In this document: in pieces, positions 44,057 to 55,025 of the stretch
Layout: each line of letters starts with the position of its first letter
Position numbering within the stretch: position 1 is the first letter of the stretch
Assembly: GCF_003576645.1 (NCBI RefSeq)
Contig: NC_044919.1
Location: forward strand, 22,383,215-22,447,214
DNA from: Ipomoea triloba
Lineage: Eukaryota > Streptophyta > Magnoliopsida > Solanales > Convolvulaceae
Direction: 5' to 3'
DNA length: 64,000 nt
Made by a program: the position numbers and the translations under genes
The notes under the pieces: model-generated
The model's input: only the letters and a program-made list of their open reading frames with translations
The model's database searches: none
Told to the model about the DNA's origin: nothing

Positions 44057-44272
44057 TTTCCTACCACCTTGATTTTGTGGTCGATATTTCCTACCACTCT
44101 TAAAATTTTAAAATGATTGAAAAACTTTCCCACCATTTCCGACCACTATGTAAAGGTGGTCGAAAATTCCGACCACCATAATCCTTTGACGAAAAATTAA
44201 AAAATGTCACATTTTCTGACCATTTTTCTAGGTGGTCAGAAAAGTCGTTGGAAAATCAAAGATTTTCAACAG

Positions 44273-44276
<4 letters not shown>
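44052..44276. mobile_element. CACTA-like end with gtggtcgg subterminal repeats
   Basis: Inverted and direct ccgaccac/gtggtcgg words, ending tttgattttcc...tcaacagtg when read leftward as cactgttgaaaatctttg, a CACTA-type terminus. The other end of the element is not found beside it. Confidence 0.5.

Positions 44277-44326
<50 letters not shown>
44277..44326. repeat. (AAT)n microsatellite
   Basis: Uninterrupted AAT units of about 48 bp, at the same position relative to the next repeat as the one at 17671-17732. Confidence 0.95.
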
Positions 44327-44327
44327 T

Positions 44328-45030
44328 AAGTGTAAATATAAATATAAAATAAGAATTAATATTTATATAAAAAAAAAGTCAAAATATAATGCATAAAATA
44401 TTTAACAAAAAAATTACAAGTCAAAAACTATATCTATACTATATATAAAAGTAAAATCCTTCTATTTCATTTTTCCATCCAAAATTTTGTAGTTAATTAA
44501 TTAAGAGTCACACTTGTGTGAGACCGTCTCACGGGTCGGGTCACACAATTAGGGTCATATTTAATTTATGGATTAGTTCTGTTTGGGCTTTAAAAAAATT
44601 TAACAATCAGATATGGGCTTTTTTAGCCCAATTTTATTAATTCATTTTATCAATTTTTCGCTCCATTTTTTGCGTTTTCTGTGTTCTTCGCGTAGAACTT
44701 GTCCGAGCAGCAGAGATGGTTCCCCTCCACTTTTCATCTAATTTTCAAATTTTCTCTTGACAAAGGTGCATTTTCTTCACAATCTCAGGTGAGTTTTTGT
44801 TTTTGATAGTTTTAATGTGTAAAATTTGCTAGGGTTTTGCTATTACACTCCAATTCTTCCGTTTCTTGCGGGGCAATCAATTCTTCTGTTTCTCGCGGTT
44901 GCCATTCCATTTAATCTCTCAGAGTTTTGCGTTTGCAGAGTAATTTCGCCGTCAGTAACTGCTATTACTGTACTTTTGCGGCGACAGCTATACTCTCCGT
45001 TTATTCCGTTTAATTTCTTGCTTTTCTCGC
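44328..45030 (+). repeat. Dispersed repeat, copy B (pairs with 17738-18420)
   Basis: Same order and orientation as copy A, with small indels, such as one shorter gtctcacggg block. It ends where the pararetroviral remnant begins, at about 45030. Confidence 0.7.
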
Positions 45031-45034
45031 GGCA

Positions 45035-45878
45035 AAGTAAAAATATTTTGAAATTGAAATACCAAATAATATAAACTCAGAACAAACTCATACATCACAA
45101 ATTCCTGAAAACATAATTAATAAATTAGAAACAAGAATTGATAATTTAGAAAAAAGAATAGATATTTTGGAAGAAAAACTAGATAAATTATTAAACATGA
45201 TAAAAAAAGGAAAACAATTTTCAGAAGAAAGTAATTTTAAATTTACACAATTATCCCAAGAAGAATTAAATATAATCAATGCAAAGGGAATAGAAACGTG
45301 TTCTGCCCCATGCCCCTAATATATAACACTGAAAAATTATTAGAAATTGTAATTTCAACAAAAATAATAATACATGGATTAACATGTATTCTACCAATCT
45401 TAGTAGACACCGGGGCAACCTCATCTACCATAGATCTGGGTATCTTGCCGGAAGAAATAAAAAAATAATTAAAGTACCACATATTTTTTTCTACACAATT
45501 TGATGGAACTAACATTGCTATATAGACTCACAACTAAGAAATTTACAAGTAAAATTTCAAAAAAAAAAATTGTAATTATTGGTCTGAGATATTTCAATGG
45601 CCAAAAATTTGGGTTAACAATTTAAATAATCATAAAATTCTCATAATTATGAGATTAGATTTTATTCTTCACAATAATGGACAAATAATCATAAACAAAG
45701 ATCATTTGACTTTTAGTAAAAATTGTTCTTTAGTATCTATAATTTTAAATTTGAAACCCAAAATTTTATAATCAAAGAAAAAATTAGAAGATTGCAAATG
45801 TTATGGTGATAAAGGAAACTGTAGTTGTAAAGTCTTAAAAATTGAAGAAAATTCTTTAACTATATGGAAGAAAGTATT
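45035..45878 (+). pseudogene. Endogenous caulimovirid: coiled-coil and protease part
   Basis: AT-rich + strand remnant of a plant pararetrovirus. It starts with a coiled-coil stretch (contains NKLETRIDNLEKRIDILEE, about 45117-45173) ending at TAA near 45318. In another frame follows an aspartic protease active site (LVDTGATSSTIDLG, about 45402-45443) with a stop soon after and further frame breaks. A basic CKC-type stretch lies near 45795-45835. No movement or coat protein is recognised to the left, so the copy is 5'-truncated. It is interrupted at 45879 by a MITE. Family call rests on the RT and RNase H parts as well. Confidence 0.75.
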
Positions 45879-46167
45879 GGCCCTGTTTGATAAATAATCA
45901 GCCTATCAGCCAATTTTGGCTTATTTGACCACTATTAGTTGTTTGGTTAATAAGCTTTTTGTAACTTCAAAATGTTAAAATTCAAAAGGCTACTCAAAGC
46001 AGCCTTTTCAATTAGCTTTTTGAGAAAAGAAATTATACCAAACAGCTATCAGCTAACAGCTAATTTATCAAACAACTTTCTACAATCAGCCAATATTATC
46101 AACAAATCATTCATTCTAACCCAAACAGCCAACCCAATCAGCCAACAACCATTTACCAAACAGGACC
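45879..46167. mobile_element. Small MITE in the pararetroviral remnant
   Basis: GGCCCTGTTTGATAAAT...ATTTACCAAACAGGACC, 289 bp, with several inverted ggct/agcc words such as aatcagcctatcagcc and ggctgattg-type. ATT lies on both sides, but the target duplication length is not clear. Confidence 0.7.
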
Positions 46168-47099
46168 ATTAAGAATTTAAATTTTAAAAAGAATGAATTG
46201 AATTAAATTTACACTTAATTCACACAAATGATTTTAAAGGAAAACTAAAAAATAATGATTTAGATCAATTAATAAAGAAATAATTTTGTGAACAATTATT
46301 GAAACTAGGAATAATTAGAAAATCAACTTATAGACACATAACTCCTACTTTTATTGTCCAAAAAGAATTTAAAAAAAAAAAGAGGAGAATCTAGAATTGT
46401 CTTTGATTATAGAAGACTTAATGACAATACTTATAAAGATGGGTATTGTATTCCAGATAAGGATACTTTAATTAAAAAAGTTTAAGAAAAAAATTGGTTT
46501 TCAAAATTTGATTTAAAATATGATTTTTGGCATATCAAAATGCATTCAAAAAGTAAATGAACAACATTTTCTTGTCCATTAGGACATTTTGAATGGCTAG
46601 TTATGCCATTTGGATTAAAAAATGCACCACAAATTTTTCAAAGAATGATGGATGAAATTTTTAAAGATTGTTATAATTTTACTTGTATTTATATAGATGA
46701 CATTCTAATTTTTTCAAAAACAGAAAATGAACACAAAGCACATTTATACACAATTTTCACAATTTTTGAAAACATAGATTAATAGTATCCAAAAGAAAAA
46801 TGGAGATACATAAAAATTATATTTTCTTCTTAGGAGCTGAAATTGGAGAAGGAAGTATTAAATTACAACCACATATCTCTAGAAAATTTTTGGAATTTCC
46901 TGATGAACTAGAAGAATTAAAACAATTGCAATCCTTTTTAGGATTGGTAAACTATGTAAAGCCTTATTTCTAAAGTTTAGCAAAAGTAACCACTCCTTTA
47001 TATAATAAAGCTCAAAGTAAAGGAGTAAGAAAATTTAATGATCAAGAAATTAAAATTATTCAACAAATTAAAGAAAAGATTAAATTACTTGAATGGTTG
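46168..47099 (+). pseudogene. Endogenous caulimovirid: reverse transcriptase part
   Basis: RT motifs in order: RIVFDYRRLNDNT (about 46394), WFSKFDLK (about 46496), CPLGHFEWLVMPFGLKNAP (about 46575), IYIDDILIFSK (about 46688) and a FLGA/GLVNYVKP-like thumb (46840-46965). Stops interrupt at about 46481, 46558 and elsewhere. The FDYRRLND and YIDD pattern with F-W-L-V-MPFGLKNAP is that of Caulimoviridae. It is cut at 47099 by a Copia element and continues at 51461. Confidence 0.88.
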
Positions 47100-47242
47100 T
47101 ATTAGAGATGAATATATTTTAGAGTTATATTTGGTAGGATAATATTTGGTTAATGATTCTTACTGTATTTATTCATTCCCTTACTGTATATATTCATCAG
47201 TTTTCCTATTATCAAATATATCCTAGAATTAACGTTCTCATC
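47100..47242 (+). repeat. 5' LTR of Copia element
   Basis: 143 bp, starts tattagagatgaat and ends aacgttctcatc. Differs from the 3' LTR at attcatcag/attcataag and agaattaac/agaatcaac. Confidence 0.95.
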
Positions 47243-47255
47243 TGGTATCAAAGCT

Positions 47256-50200
47256 TTGGTTTTTTTTCTTATAGCTGAGAACCATGACAGTGCTGTCGGA
47301 GTATCCTCTGAGCGGACTGTGTCTGATGTTGCGATCCCTATTCCTGTTCATTCTAACAATAACCTCTCCTCTGCCCACCATTTTATTTTCATCAAATTAA
47401 CGTCAAGAAATTATCTCTTCTGGAGGACTCAACTAGTGCCATTTTTGAAGGGTTAAAGCTTACTTGGCTTTGTTGATGGCACACTGCCATGTCCGACGCC
47501 TACGGTGCCGCCGCCGGCAATGTCCACTTCCGCTCCGGCGACACTTGCTGCGATTGATCCCTCCGTCGCCGCCTGGGTTCGCTAAGACCAAGCGATCCTC
47601 TCCATGCTGATCTCGTCACTTTCTGACGAGGTCATGCATTTTGCTGCCGGCAAAACTAGTTCCCGGCAGGTGTGGCTCACCGTGGAACAATCCCTAGGGT
47701 CAGCGACACGTGCTCGTACTCTCCGGCTACTGGGGCAGCTTCAAGGTCTGCGGCAAGGTGATGAATCCATGGCGGATTACCTCGGTCGTGCGCAGGTGCT
47801 CGTGGAGGACCTGGCGTTGGCTGGCCAGGAGGTGACTCTTGATGATCAGAATCTATACATTTTCCGAAGGCTTCGTGCAAAGTATCGTCCGCTCGTGGCC
47901 ACGTTGACAGCGAGGCAGGAACCAGTTACACTTGCTGAGCTGTCCGATTTCCTAGTGGCGAATGAATTTATCTGCGGAGATGAGTATGACGCAGGTGACT
48001 TCGGCGGTCATGGTGGCTCAACGTGGGCGTGGCAGAGAAGGTCGAGGTGGCGGTTTCGTGCGTGGCGGCGGTCGCGGGCGCTGGTAGCGCGGTGGTCGTG
48101 GTCGCGGTCGTCGGTCTCCACCGCGGTGTCAGATTTGCGGCAATATTGGTCATACCGCCGTTGCATGCTACCAGCGTTATGCTGGTTCTGGACCTCAGGC
48201 CACATTGCCTATTCTGCTCAGGATGCTTCTTCTACAGTTGGGTCGCATAATTGGTTCCCGGATACTGGGGCAACCAATCACGCTACTCCTGATTCTGGGG
48301 TGTTGTCCACTGCTGATGATTATACTGGTCCTGACGTCTTACGCGTCGGGAATGGTACAAGTTTGCCAATTTATAGTGTTGGTCATGCATCTATTTCTAC
48401 TCCTAGTCGTTCGTTTAAACTATCTAATGTGTTACATGTTCCAAAGTTGTCTGCCTCATTATTATCTGTCCAACGTTTTGCCTGTGATAATCGTGTCTTC
48501 TTTGAATTTCATCCTACCTGTTTTTTTGTGAAGGATCTCGTCACCAAGGAGGTTCTGTTCAAGGGGACAGGTTCTGATGGTCTCTACTCTCTTCCAGTGT
48601 CCAAGTCTGGTCCTGCTGCATTACTGTCCGCGCGGGCCACTCATTCCGTTTGGCACAACAGGCTAGGTCACCCGCATCAGCGGGTTCTCGGTCAGATACT
48701 GAAGTCATGTCCAACTTCCAATTCTAGTATTAGTGAGTTTTTATGTTCTGCTTGTCAATTAGGGAAGTCGGCTCGTTTTCCGCTTCCTCGTGTTAGTTCA
48801 TCTAGTTCACATGTTCTTGAACTTTTGTACTCAGACATTTGGGGCCCTGCGCCTTTATTATCTAGTAATGGTTCGCGTTACTTCGTTATTTTTATTGATG
48901 ACTATTCTCGCTTTACGTGGTTTTATCCTCTACGTCAAAAGTCTGATATATATGCTGGTTTTGAACGTTTCCGTACCATGGTAGAGCGTCTTTTTTCGTG
49001 CAAAATTAAATCTATTCAGACTGATTTGGGGGGTGAATACCAAACGTTGCATAATCGCTTTGTTCAGTTGGGAATTGTCCATCGTCGTTCCTGTGCCTAC
49101 ACCCATGAGCAGAATGGGCGTGTGGAGCGTAGGCACAGGCACATTGTTGAGACGGGTCTTGCCTTGATGGCTCAGGCTTCGGTCCCGTCTCGTTTTTGGG
49201 AGTTTGCATTTGAAATTGCAGTATACCTAATTAATAAAATGCCTACTCCTGTCCTTGGTCATGTCAGTCCACACTTCAAAGTTCATCGGTCTCCCCCGTC
49301 ATACACTTTCCTTAAAGTTTTCGGTTGTCTTTGTTATGCATACTTGCGTCCTTACAATCGGCACAAGATGGACTTTCGGTCGGCTCCCTGTGTGTTTTTT
49401 GGGTACCTTGAGTTCTTTTGTGGTTATAGGTGCATGGATCTCAACACTAACCAAATTTTTGTGTGTAGACATGTGCGTTTTGATGAGTAGAATTTTCCTT
49501 TTGCGCGCCCCGCACTCAGTGGTCTGGTATCGGCTGTCAGAAGTATGCCTTGGGGTGCGGTTGCTTTTTCCCGGTCTGTGGCATCCTCTGTTCCACCACT
49601 GGTGCCGAGTGTTCTGGCCAGTGCTCCCGGCCAACCTGTTGTTGTGCGTCACACTCGTCGGCGTGTGCGTGGTCTTCCTTGCTCGCACTCAATGACGCTA
49701 CGGTCTCAAAGGTCGGCTGATATGCGTGCCTTGGTGTCTCAGGTCACTCCTCCAGACCCTACCAATTCCGAACCATCGTGTTTCTCTCAGGCTGTTCGAC
49801 ACAGTGAGTGGAGGGAAGCTATGGATGCTGAGTTTAATGCCCTCCTGCAGAATCAGACCTGGCGGCTTGTTCCTCTTCCTGCTGGTGTTAATGTGGTTGG
49901 TTGTAAATGAGTCTTTCGTGTGAAACGGAAGGCTGATGGTTCGGTAGAGCGCTACAAGGCCCGTCTCGTGGCGAAAGGCTTCAATCAAGTGCCAGGTTAG
50001 GACTTCTTTGAAACTTTTAGTCCAGTTGTCAAGCCAACCACCGTGTGTTTATTGCTATCTTTAGCTTATTCTCGGGGTTGGGTGATCCGGCAACTGGATA
50101 TCCATAATGCGTTTCTTAATGGCCGGTTAGCTGAAACTGTCTATATGCGTCAACCTCCGGGTTACGAAGATAAGGAGCACCCAGATTTTCTCTGTTTGTT

Positions 50201-51299
50201 ACAACACTCGTTGTATGGTCTCAAGCAGGCTCCTCGTGCGTGGTTCACTCGTTTGCACGAGTTCTTGGTGTCTGTTGGTTTTCAACCGTCAAAGACCGAT
50301 GTATCTTTGTTTGTGTATTCGGCTAGTGGTACCACTGTTTATCTTCTGGTCTACGTCGATGATATTCTCATTATGGGAAGTGACTCGGTGTGCATTTTAG
50401 GCTTGGTTCGACGGCTGTCTTCAGTGTTCAAGGTGCGTGATATGGGCGGTCCCTCATTTTTTCTAGGTATTGAAACTATTGCCGTTGGTGATGGTGTGCT
50501 TCTTTCTCAGCGTCGGTTTATGAGTGACATTCTAAAACGAGCAGGTATGGTGGACTGTAAGGCTGTAGTTACGCTGCACTCGACCACTCAGTCGGATGTT
50601 GATCATGTTGAGCCTTATGCTGATCTATCGCAGTACAGGAGTCTGGCTTGGGCTTTGCAGTATTTGACAGTAACTCACCTGGATTTGTCTTATGCGGTTA
50701 ATAGGCTCTGCCAACATATGCACTCCCCGACTGTGTCTCATTGGGCTATGTTAAAGCGGGTCCTTCGGTATGTTAAGGGCACCATACACTATGGCTTATC
50801 TTTACGCAAGTCTCCTTCAGATGCTTTGCATGCTTTTAGTCACTCTGATTGGGTTGGATCTCCTGAGGATCGCAAGTCCACTAGTGGTTATGCGGTTTAT
50901 CTCAATTCGAACTTGATTTCTTGGTCTTGTCGGAAGCAGAAGACTGTGGCTCGTTCCTCTACGGAGGCTGAATACAAAGCGTTGGCGGATGTCTCGGCTG
51001 AAGTTACGTGGCTTGTGTCGTTGATGCGTGAGTTGGGTTTACCTGTTACGTCTTCTCCTAGGCTGTGGTGTGATAATCTCGGCGCTACCTATCTTTGTGC
51101 TAATCCTGTTTTTCACGCCCGCACGAAACATGTTGAAATCGACTATCATTTTGTTCGTGACAAAGTAGGAAAGGGGGAGTTCCAGGTTCATTTTATCTCC
51201 ACGAAGGATCAATTAGCGGACATTTTCACTAAACCGTTACCTGGGCCGCGTTTCACTTGGTTACGTGACAAGCTCAATGTTGTTAGTCACCCCACTTGA
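47256..51299 (+). pseudogene. Copia Gag-Pol polyprotein, five stops and a shifted segment
   Basis: One reading frame throughout. Gag has HFIFIKLTSRNYLFW (47385). Protease is WFPDTGATNHAT (48252). Integrase has HNRLGHPHQRVL and CSACQLGKSARFP, then FVIFIDDYSRFTWFYP and NGRVERRHRHIVE. RT has RQLDIHNAFLNG and YVDDILIMG (50352). RNase H has SEAEY-like STEAEYKAL, LWCDN and RTKHVEIDYHFVRD. Stops: TAA 47454-47456, TAA 47583-47585, TAG 49488-49490, TGA 49908-49910 and TAG 49998-50000. Between about 47990 and 48205 the true frame is shifted: the zinc knuckle CQICGNIGHTAVACYQ reads in another frame. The element cannot encode its own enzymes. Confidence 0.93.
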
Positions 51300-51312
51300 G
51301 CTTGAGGGGGAG

Positions 51313-51455
51313 TATTAGAGATGAATATATTTTAGAGTTATATTTGGTAGGATAATATTTGGTTAATGATTCTTACTGTATTTATTCATTCCCTTACTGT
51401 ATATATTCATAAGTTTTCCTATTATCAAATATATCCTAGAATCAACGTTCTCATC
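51313..51455 (+). repeat. 3' LTR of Copia element
   Basis: 143 bp, preceded by the polypurine tract and followed by the GGTTG duplication. Confidence 0.95.
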
Positions 51456-51900
51456 GGTTGAACCCTTAGCATTACCTCTTGAATCAGATTATCTGATAAT
51501 AGAAACAGATGGTAGTAAAATGAGTTGGGGAGGAATTTTAATTAAAAAACTAAATGATTTTGGCTTAAAGTCTACAAAAAGAATTTGTAGATACACTTCT
51601 AGAGCATTCAAGGAAAAATGATATTTGACATCCTTGGACTTTGAATTACTTGCAATAATTTATGTACTTGAAAATTTTGTATTATTTATTTTATCAAAAA
51701 AGCAAATTACAATTAGAACGGATTGTGAATCAATTGTTAAATTTGCTGATGCAAAAAATGAAAGAAAACTAATCTCTAATAGGTGGTTGAAATTTAAAGA
51801 ATTTGTCCTTAAGAGAGGATTTAAAATTAAGTGGGAACATATAAAAAGAAAGGATAATAAAATCTCTAATTTATTATCTAGAAAATTATTGTGTGATTAA
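51456..51900 (+). pseudogene. Endogenous caulimovirid: RNase H part
   Basis: Continues the remnant cut at 47099. RNase H landmarks: LIIETDGSKMSWGG (about 51490), RICRYTSRAF (about 51580), a stop TGA at about 51619-51621, LTSLDFELLAIIYVLENF (51628), ITIRTDCESIVKF (51706) and KWEHIKRKDNKISNLLS (51832). It ends with TAA at 51898-51900, near the normal end of the caulimovirid pol. Only one in-frame stop interrupts it. Confidence 0.88.
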
Positions 51901-52137
51901 CCTTTTTTGTTAAGTTGTGCGGAAAATTTGAGACATTGAGCATAGAATTTGAGACTCTCACCAGCAAATTTCAGACCCTAGAGATGAAAAAAAATCAAAT
52001 TTGATCAAACAAAATTAAAGACATTTCCAGAGAAAAATCAATTTAAGACACCTCTTAGGGAAAGGCTCCAAAACCTTTGTTGACACCTTTTTTTTTTTTT
52101 TTTTGAAAGACAAATAAAACTTTTGCTAACACTTTAA
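51901..52137 (+). pseudogene. Endogenous caulimovirid: downstream sequence before MITE
   Basis: Begins with a coiled-coil-like stretch (LSIEFETLTSKFQTLEM, near 51930-51985) and then stops. Poly-T at about 52088-52105. Interrupted at 52138 by a MITE. Confidence 0.45.
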
Positions 52138-52345
52138 CAGCACGTTTGGTTCACGGAATGAATTTTGAGGTAATAGGAATGCTATTCCATAAGGAATGGA
52201 ATATGCCAGGAATAGAATAGAAATTGTATTCTATTGTTGGTTCGCGGAAGGAATAGACTTTAGGAATTATATTATAGTGTTTGGTTGGTTTAAGGAATAG
52301 AAATGAAATATGTTTTAAAAGACATAAATAACCCTTATAAAATAT

Positions 52346-52396
<51 letters not shown>

Positions 52397-52475
52397 TTCA
52401 TATTCTAATATTATTAGTATTATGTAATAATAAAATAAAACTTATAATAATATTAATAACAATAATAAGAAAAAC

Positions 52476-52521
<46 letters not shown>

Positions 52522-52992
52522 CAAAAACAAAATTATATATAAAATAATTTTTTTAAAACATAAATGGAAGTTTTTGATCCCACATCGGTAACTCAGGAAG
52601 AGGAGCTCATTTGAGCTCCTTTATATAAGAGAAACATTGCTTCTTTTTTGAAATTAACAATAGGATGAGGAAGTCATAAAGAGCCTGAAGGAGCTTTAAT
52701 TGCTCTTAGTTACAAGTTTTTTTTTTTTAATAATATAGGAGTCATTTGAAAAAAGGAAGATCTTTCCCCAAAACGCCATGGGGTAAAAATTGAAAATAAC
52801 AACATTAGGCTATTCCTGAGAACTCAGGAATAGCCTAATACCTAGGGGGGCCCTAGGAATCTCTATTCCCCTTGCAAGGGGAATAAGTCATTCCAATGTT
52901 CCTGGGGATAAGAGGTTTTACCAAATAACGGAATAGGCTTATTACTAGAATGCTATTCCATTCCAGGCTTATTCCGCGAACCAAACGTGCCA
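52138..52992. mobile_element. Tourist-like MITE, TSD TAA, with snRNA-type promoter motif
   Basis: CAGCACGTTTGGTTCACGGAAT...ATTCCGCGAACCAAACGTGCCA flanked by TAA at 52135-52137 and 52993-52995. 855 bp with two (AAT/ATA)n tracts (about 52349-52395 and 52481-52517). Subterminal ggaatg/cattcc words are inverted. No transposase. Confidence 0.8.
52577..52628 (+). promoter_or_regulatory. snRNA-type USE plus TATA pair
   Basis: atcccacatcg at 52577-52587 matches the plant snRNA upstream sequence element consensus RTCCCACATCG. tatataa at 52622-52628 follows after 34 bp, the spacing of Pol II-type snRNA promoters (Pol III types are about 10 bp shorter). No known snRNA sequence follows: about 52655 onward reads taacaataggatgaggaag, with a later T-run at about 52718-52729. 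Confidence 0.5.
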
Positions 52993-52995
52993 TAA

Positions 52996-53810
52996 GAGAA
53001 CAAGTACTAAAAACTTACTCTCCAAGAGGAAAAAGATTTACTTATTCTCGAAAAACCAAAAAATCAACCAATTTCTCCACCAAAACAACCCATTGTTTCT
53101 TTTGAGAAAATAAATTTAAAGACACTTCTTCTCCTCAAAAGAGTGCTTAGGCCAAATTATAAACAACCAAATTATACAAAATGGAATTTCCACCACTTGA
53201 AAATTTTCTTATAATATTTTTAAAATTTGTCAAAGTCAACATCCAAATTGCCCAGAAAATCAAGAGTGAGAATGTTTTTGCAAATTAGATTTTGCCATTA
53301 AAAAGGCAAACATGTTGATCCCAAATTTCAAACCCTTCAAATACAAAGACTATCCAGTTACCATTTTGTCACTGATCAAACATGGGTTGGTAAATTCTAT
53401 TAACTCTCCACCACTCCCAAAATATTCTCCATATTTTCCCTCACTTTTATCTGATACATTTGAAGCCATAATTCTAGATGTGAGAAAAAAATTCAGAATA
53501 AATTTGAAAGAAAAATTTCATCTCACCCTGTATTGGAAATTTTCTTCCAAGACTTAGATGATGATTACAAAGAATTTTGCAAAGGAAATTCTGAAATTAA
53601 TCAAAATTGAAGAGCCCATGGAAAAACAATTGGAAGTTGTTCGAGCAAAAATTTGGGCAGATGATTTTGGTGGACAATGACAAAATTTGCTATAATGAAT
53701 ATTTTGAGAGAAGAAGAACAAGAAAAAATTTATTGTGACTCTGCAATAGCATCCAAAATTTTCTTCCCTTTCCAAGTTGAACACTCAAGGCCAAAGTTAG
53801 TTCAGACTAG
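52996..53810 (+). pseudogene. Endogenous caulimovirid: 3' ORF remnant
   Basis: AT-rich + strand with open stretches containing MLIPNFKPFKYKDYPVTILS (53312), SPYFPSLLSDTFEAIILDV, then EEPMEKQLEVVRAKIWADDF (about 53610) in another frame, and REEEQEKIYCDSAIASKIFFP (about 53707). Position after RNase H fits the inclusion-body/translation-activator ORF of Caulimoviridae, but I cannot confirm it by motif. Broken by stops and by the next TIR element at 53809. Confidence 0.55.
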
Positions 53811-54413
53811 GGATGACAATGTATCGGTGGTGGGTCGGGGAGGACTACATCCATCACTCGACCCATCCTTATATTTTCTTCACTCACCCCCACCCTCAAC
53901 TTGCATCGGGTGGACCTTTTCAAAACCCACCCCCATCGGGTGCAGGTGCCCACTATGGATACTCACCACTTATCATCTTATTATTTTTTTTTCAAAAAAT
54001 AATATTTAAATTACTTACACATAATAAAATCATAAAATCCATTAGTTATACTAAAACAAAAAATAATAAAAATATTCAAATATACGAAGTAATAACTAAA
54101 TTTTAAATTTTTAAAAATAAACTTAATAGTTTAAATATAAAATAGTAAAAAGTCACCTAAAATTATAGAAACTTTTATAATAAAGTACATACTAGTACTC
54201 ATTTTACTATATGCACACACACACACACATGGTGGGTCAGATGGTGTTCTATGCAGATTCTGTACATAGAATCCGCATCCAACCCGACCCACCGCGGGTT
54301 TACTTTTATAAGACCCATTCTCGAACCACCACCCACCACCACCCAAAAAAACCTTACCCATGCGGGGTGGATTCGGGTGGATATCCATGGGACTGATTGA
54401 AATTGTCATCCCT
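53809..54413. mobile_element. TIR element (hAT-like) in pararetroviral remnant
   Basis: TAGGGATGACAAT...ATTGTCATCCCTTA. Flanks gttcagac and atttggac match at five of eight positions, all differences being transitions, which fits a decayed 8-bp TSD. Interior has many gggtgg/ccaccc words and an (AC)n run at about 54213-54230. Confidence 0.65.
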
Positions 54414-55025
54414 TAATTTGGACCCACAGAGAAAAAAATTATGCACCAACAAAATTTGACAAGACAATTGCTTTTTGATAAATTGGTACCCATAGAACAA
54501 AATGGGGACTCCCAATTGAAGACTATATGGCTAAAAGAAGGGGGCATGTCCCTTCCATTTCTTTTTATTTTTTTATTTTTTTTTAATTAATAAAGCAGAG
54601 GGTGGCTAACAGTTGCGATTGAAAAGGGTGTGTGACAACACGTGCCTTCCTATTAGTGCGTGCTACCCACATGCCACGCAGTCCAACAAACTTGCTTTGG
54701 AGAGAATAGTCTATCCTGAGCATGTATCTCCTCTCCCCTCCAATCATATTATCTCTCCATTTCTCCCGCTCTTTCTCCTTCCATTCGAGATACCTTATAA
54801 AGAATGAATTTGTCAGCGATATTGTCTTTACTCTTAAGCAAATACTATCATGTGCTATCATTATTAAATATAATAAAATATTAACTACAACTGTACGTTT
54901 ATATTGATTTAAAATCACATACATCGCTATGGATTAACTCAAGTGATTCCGACAAATCTAGTCCTAATATTAAAATATTTAAAATATATTACTACATATA
55001 TATTTTATACGTAAAAAGCCAAAAG
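54414..55025 (+). other. End of pararetroviral remnant, then unannotated DNA
   Basis: From 54414 to about 54560 the open reading continues the remnant (contains AKRRGHVPS near 54530). Then T-rich sequence and about 450 bp with no gene or clear repeat. Confidence 0.4.

Larger units (their letters stand above)
47100..51455 (+). mobile_element. Young Copia LTR retrotransposon, TSD GGTTG
   Basis: 143-bp LTRs at 47100-47242 and 51313-51455 differ at two sites. GGTTG lies at 47095-47099 and 51456-51460. Primer site TGGTATCAAAGC at 47243-47254 (initiator tRNA-Met type). Polypurine tract AGGGGGAG at 51305-51312. Gag, protease, integrase, RT and RNase H occur in Copia order. Short LTRs and total length of 4.36 kb fit small Copia lineages such as Ale/Retrofit. 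The LTRs start TATTAG and end CTCATC rather than TG...CA. Confidence 0.95.
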
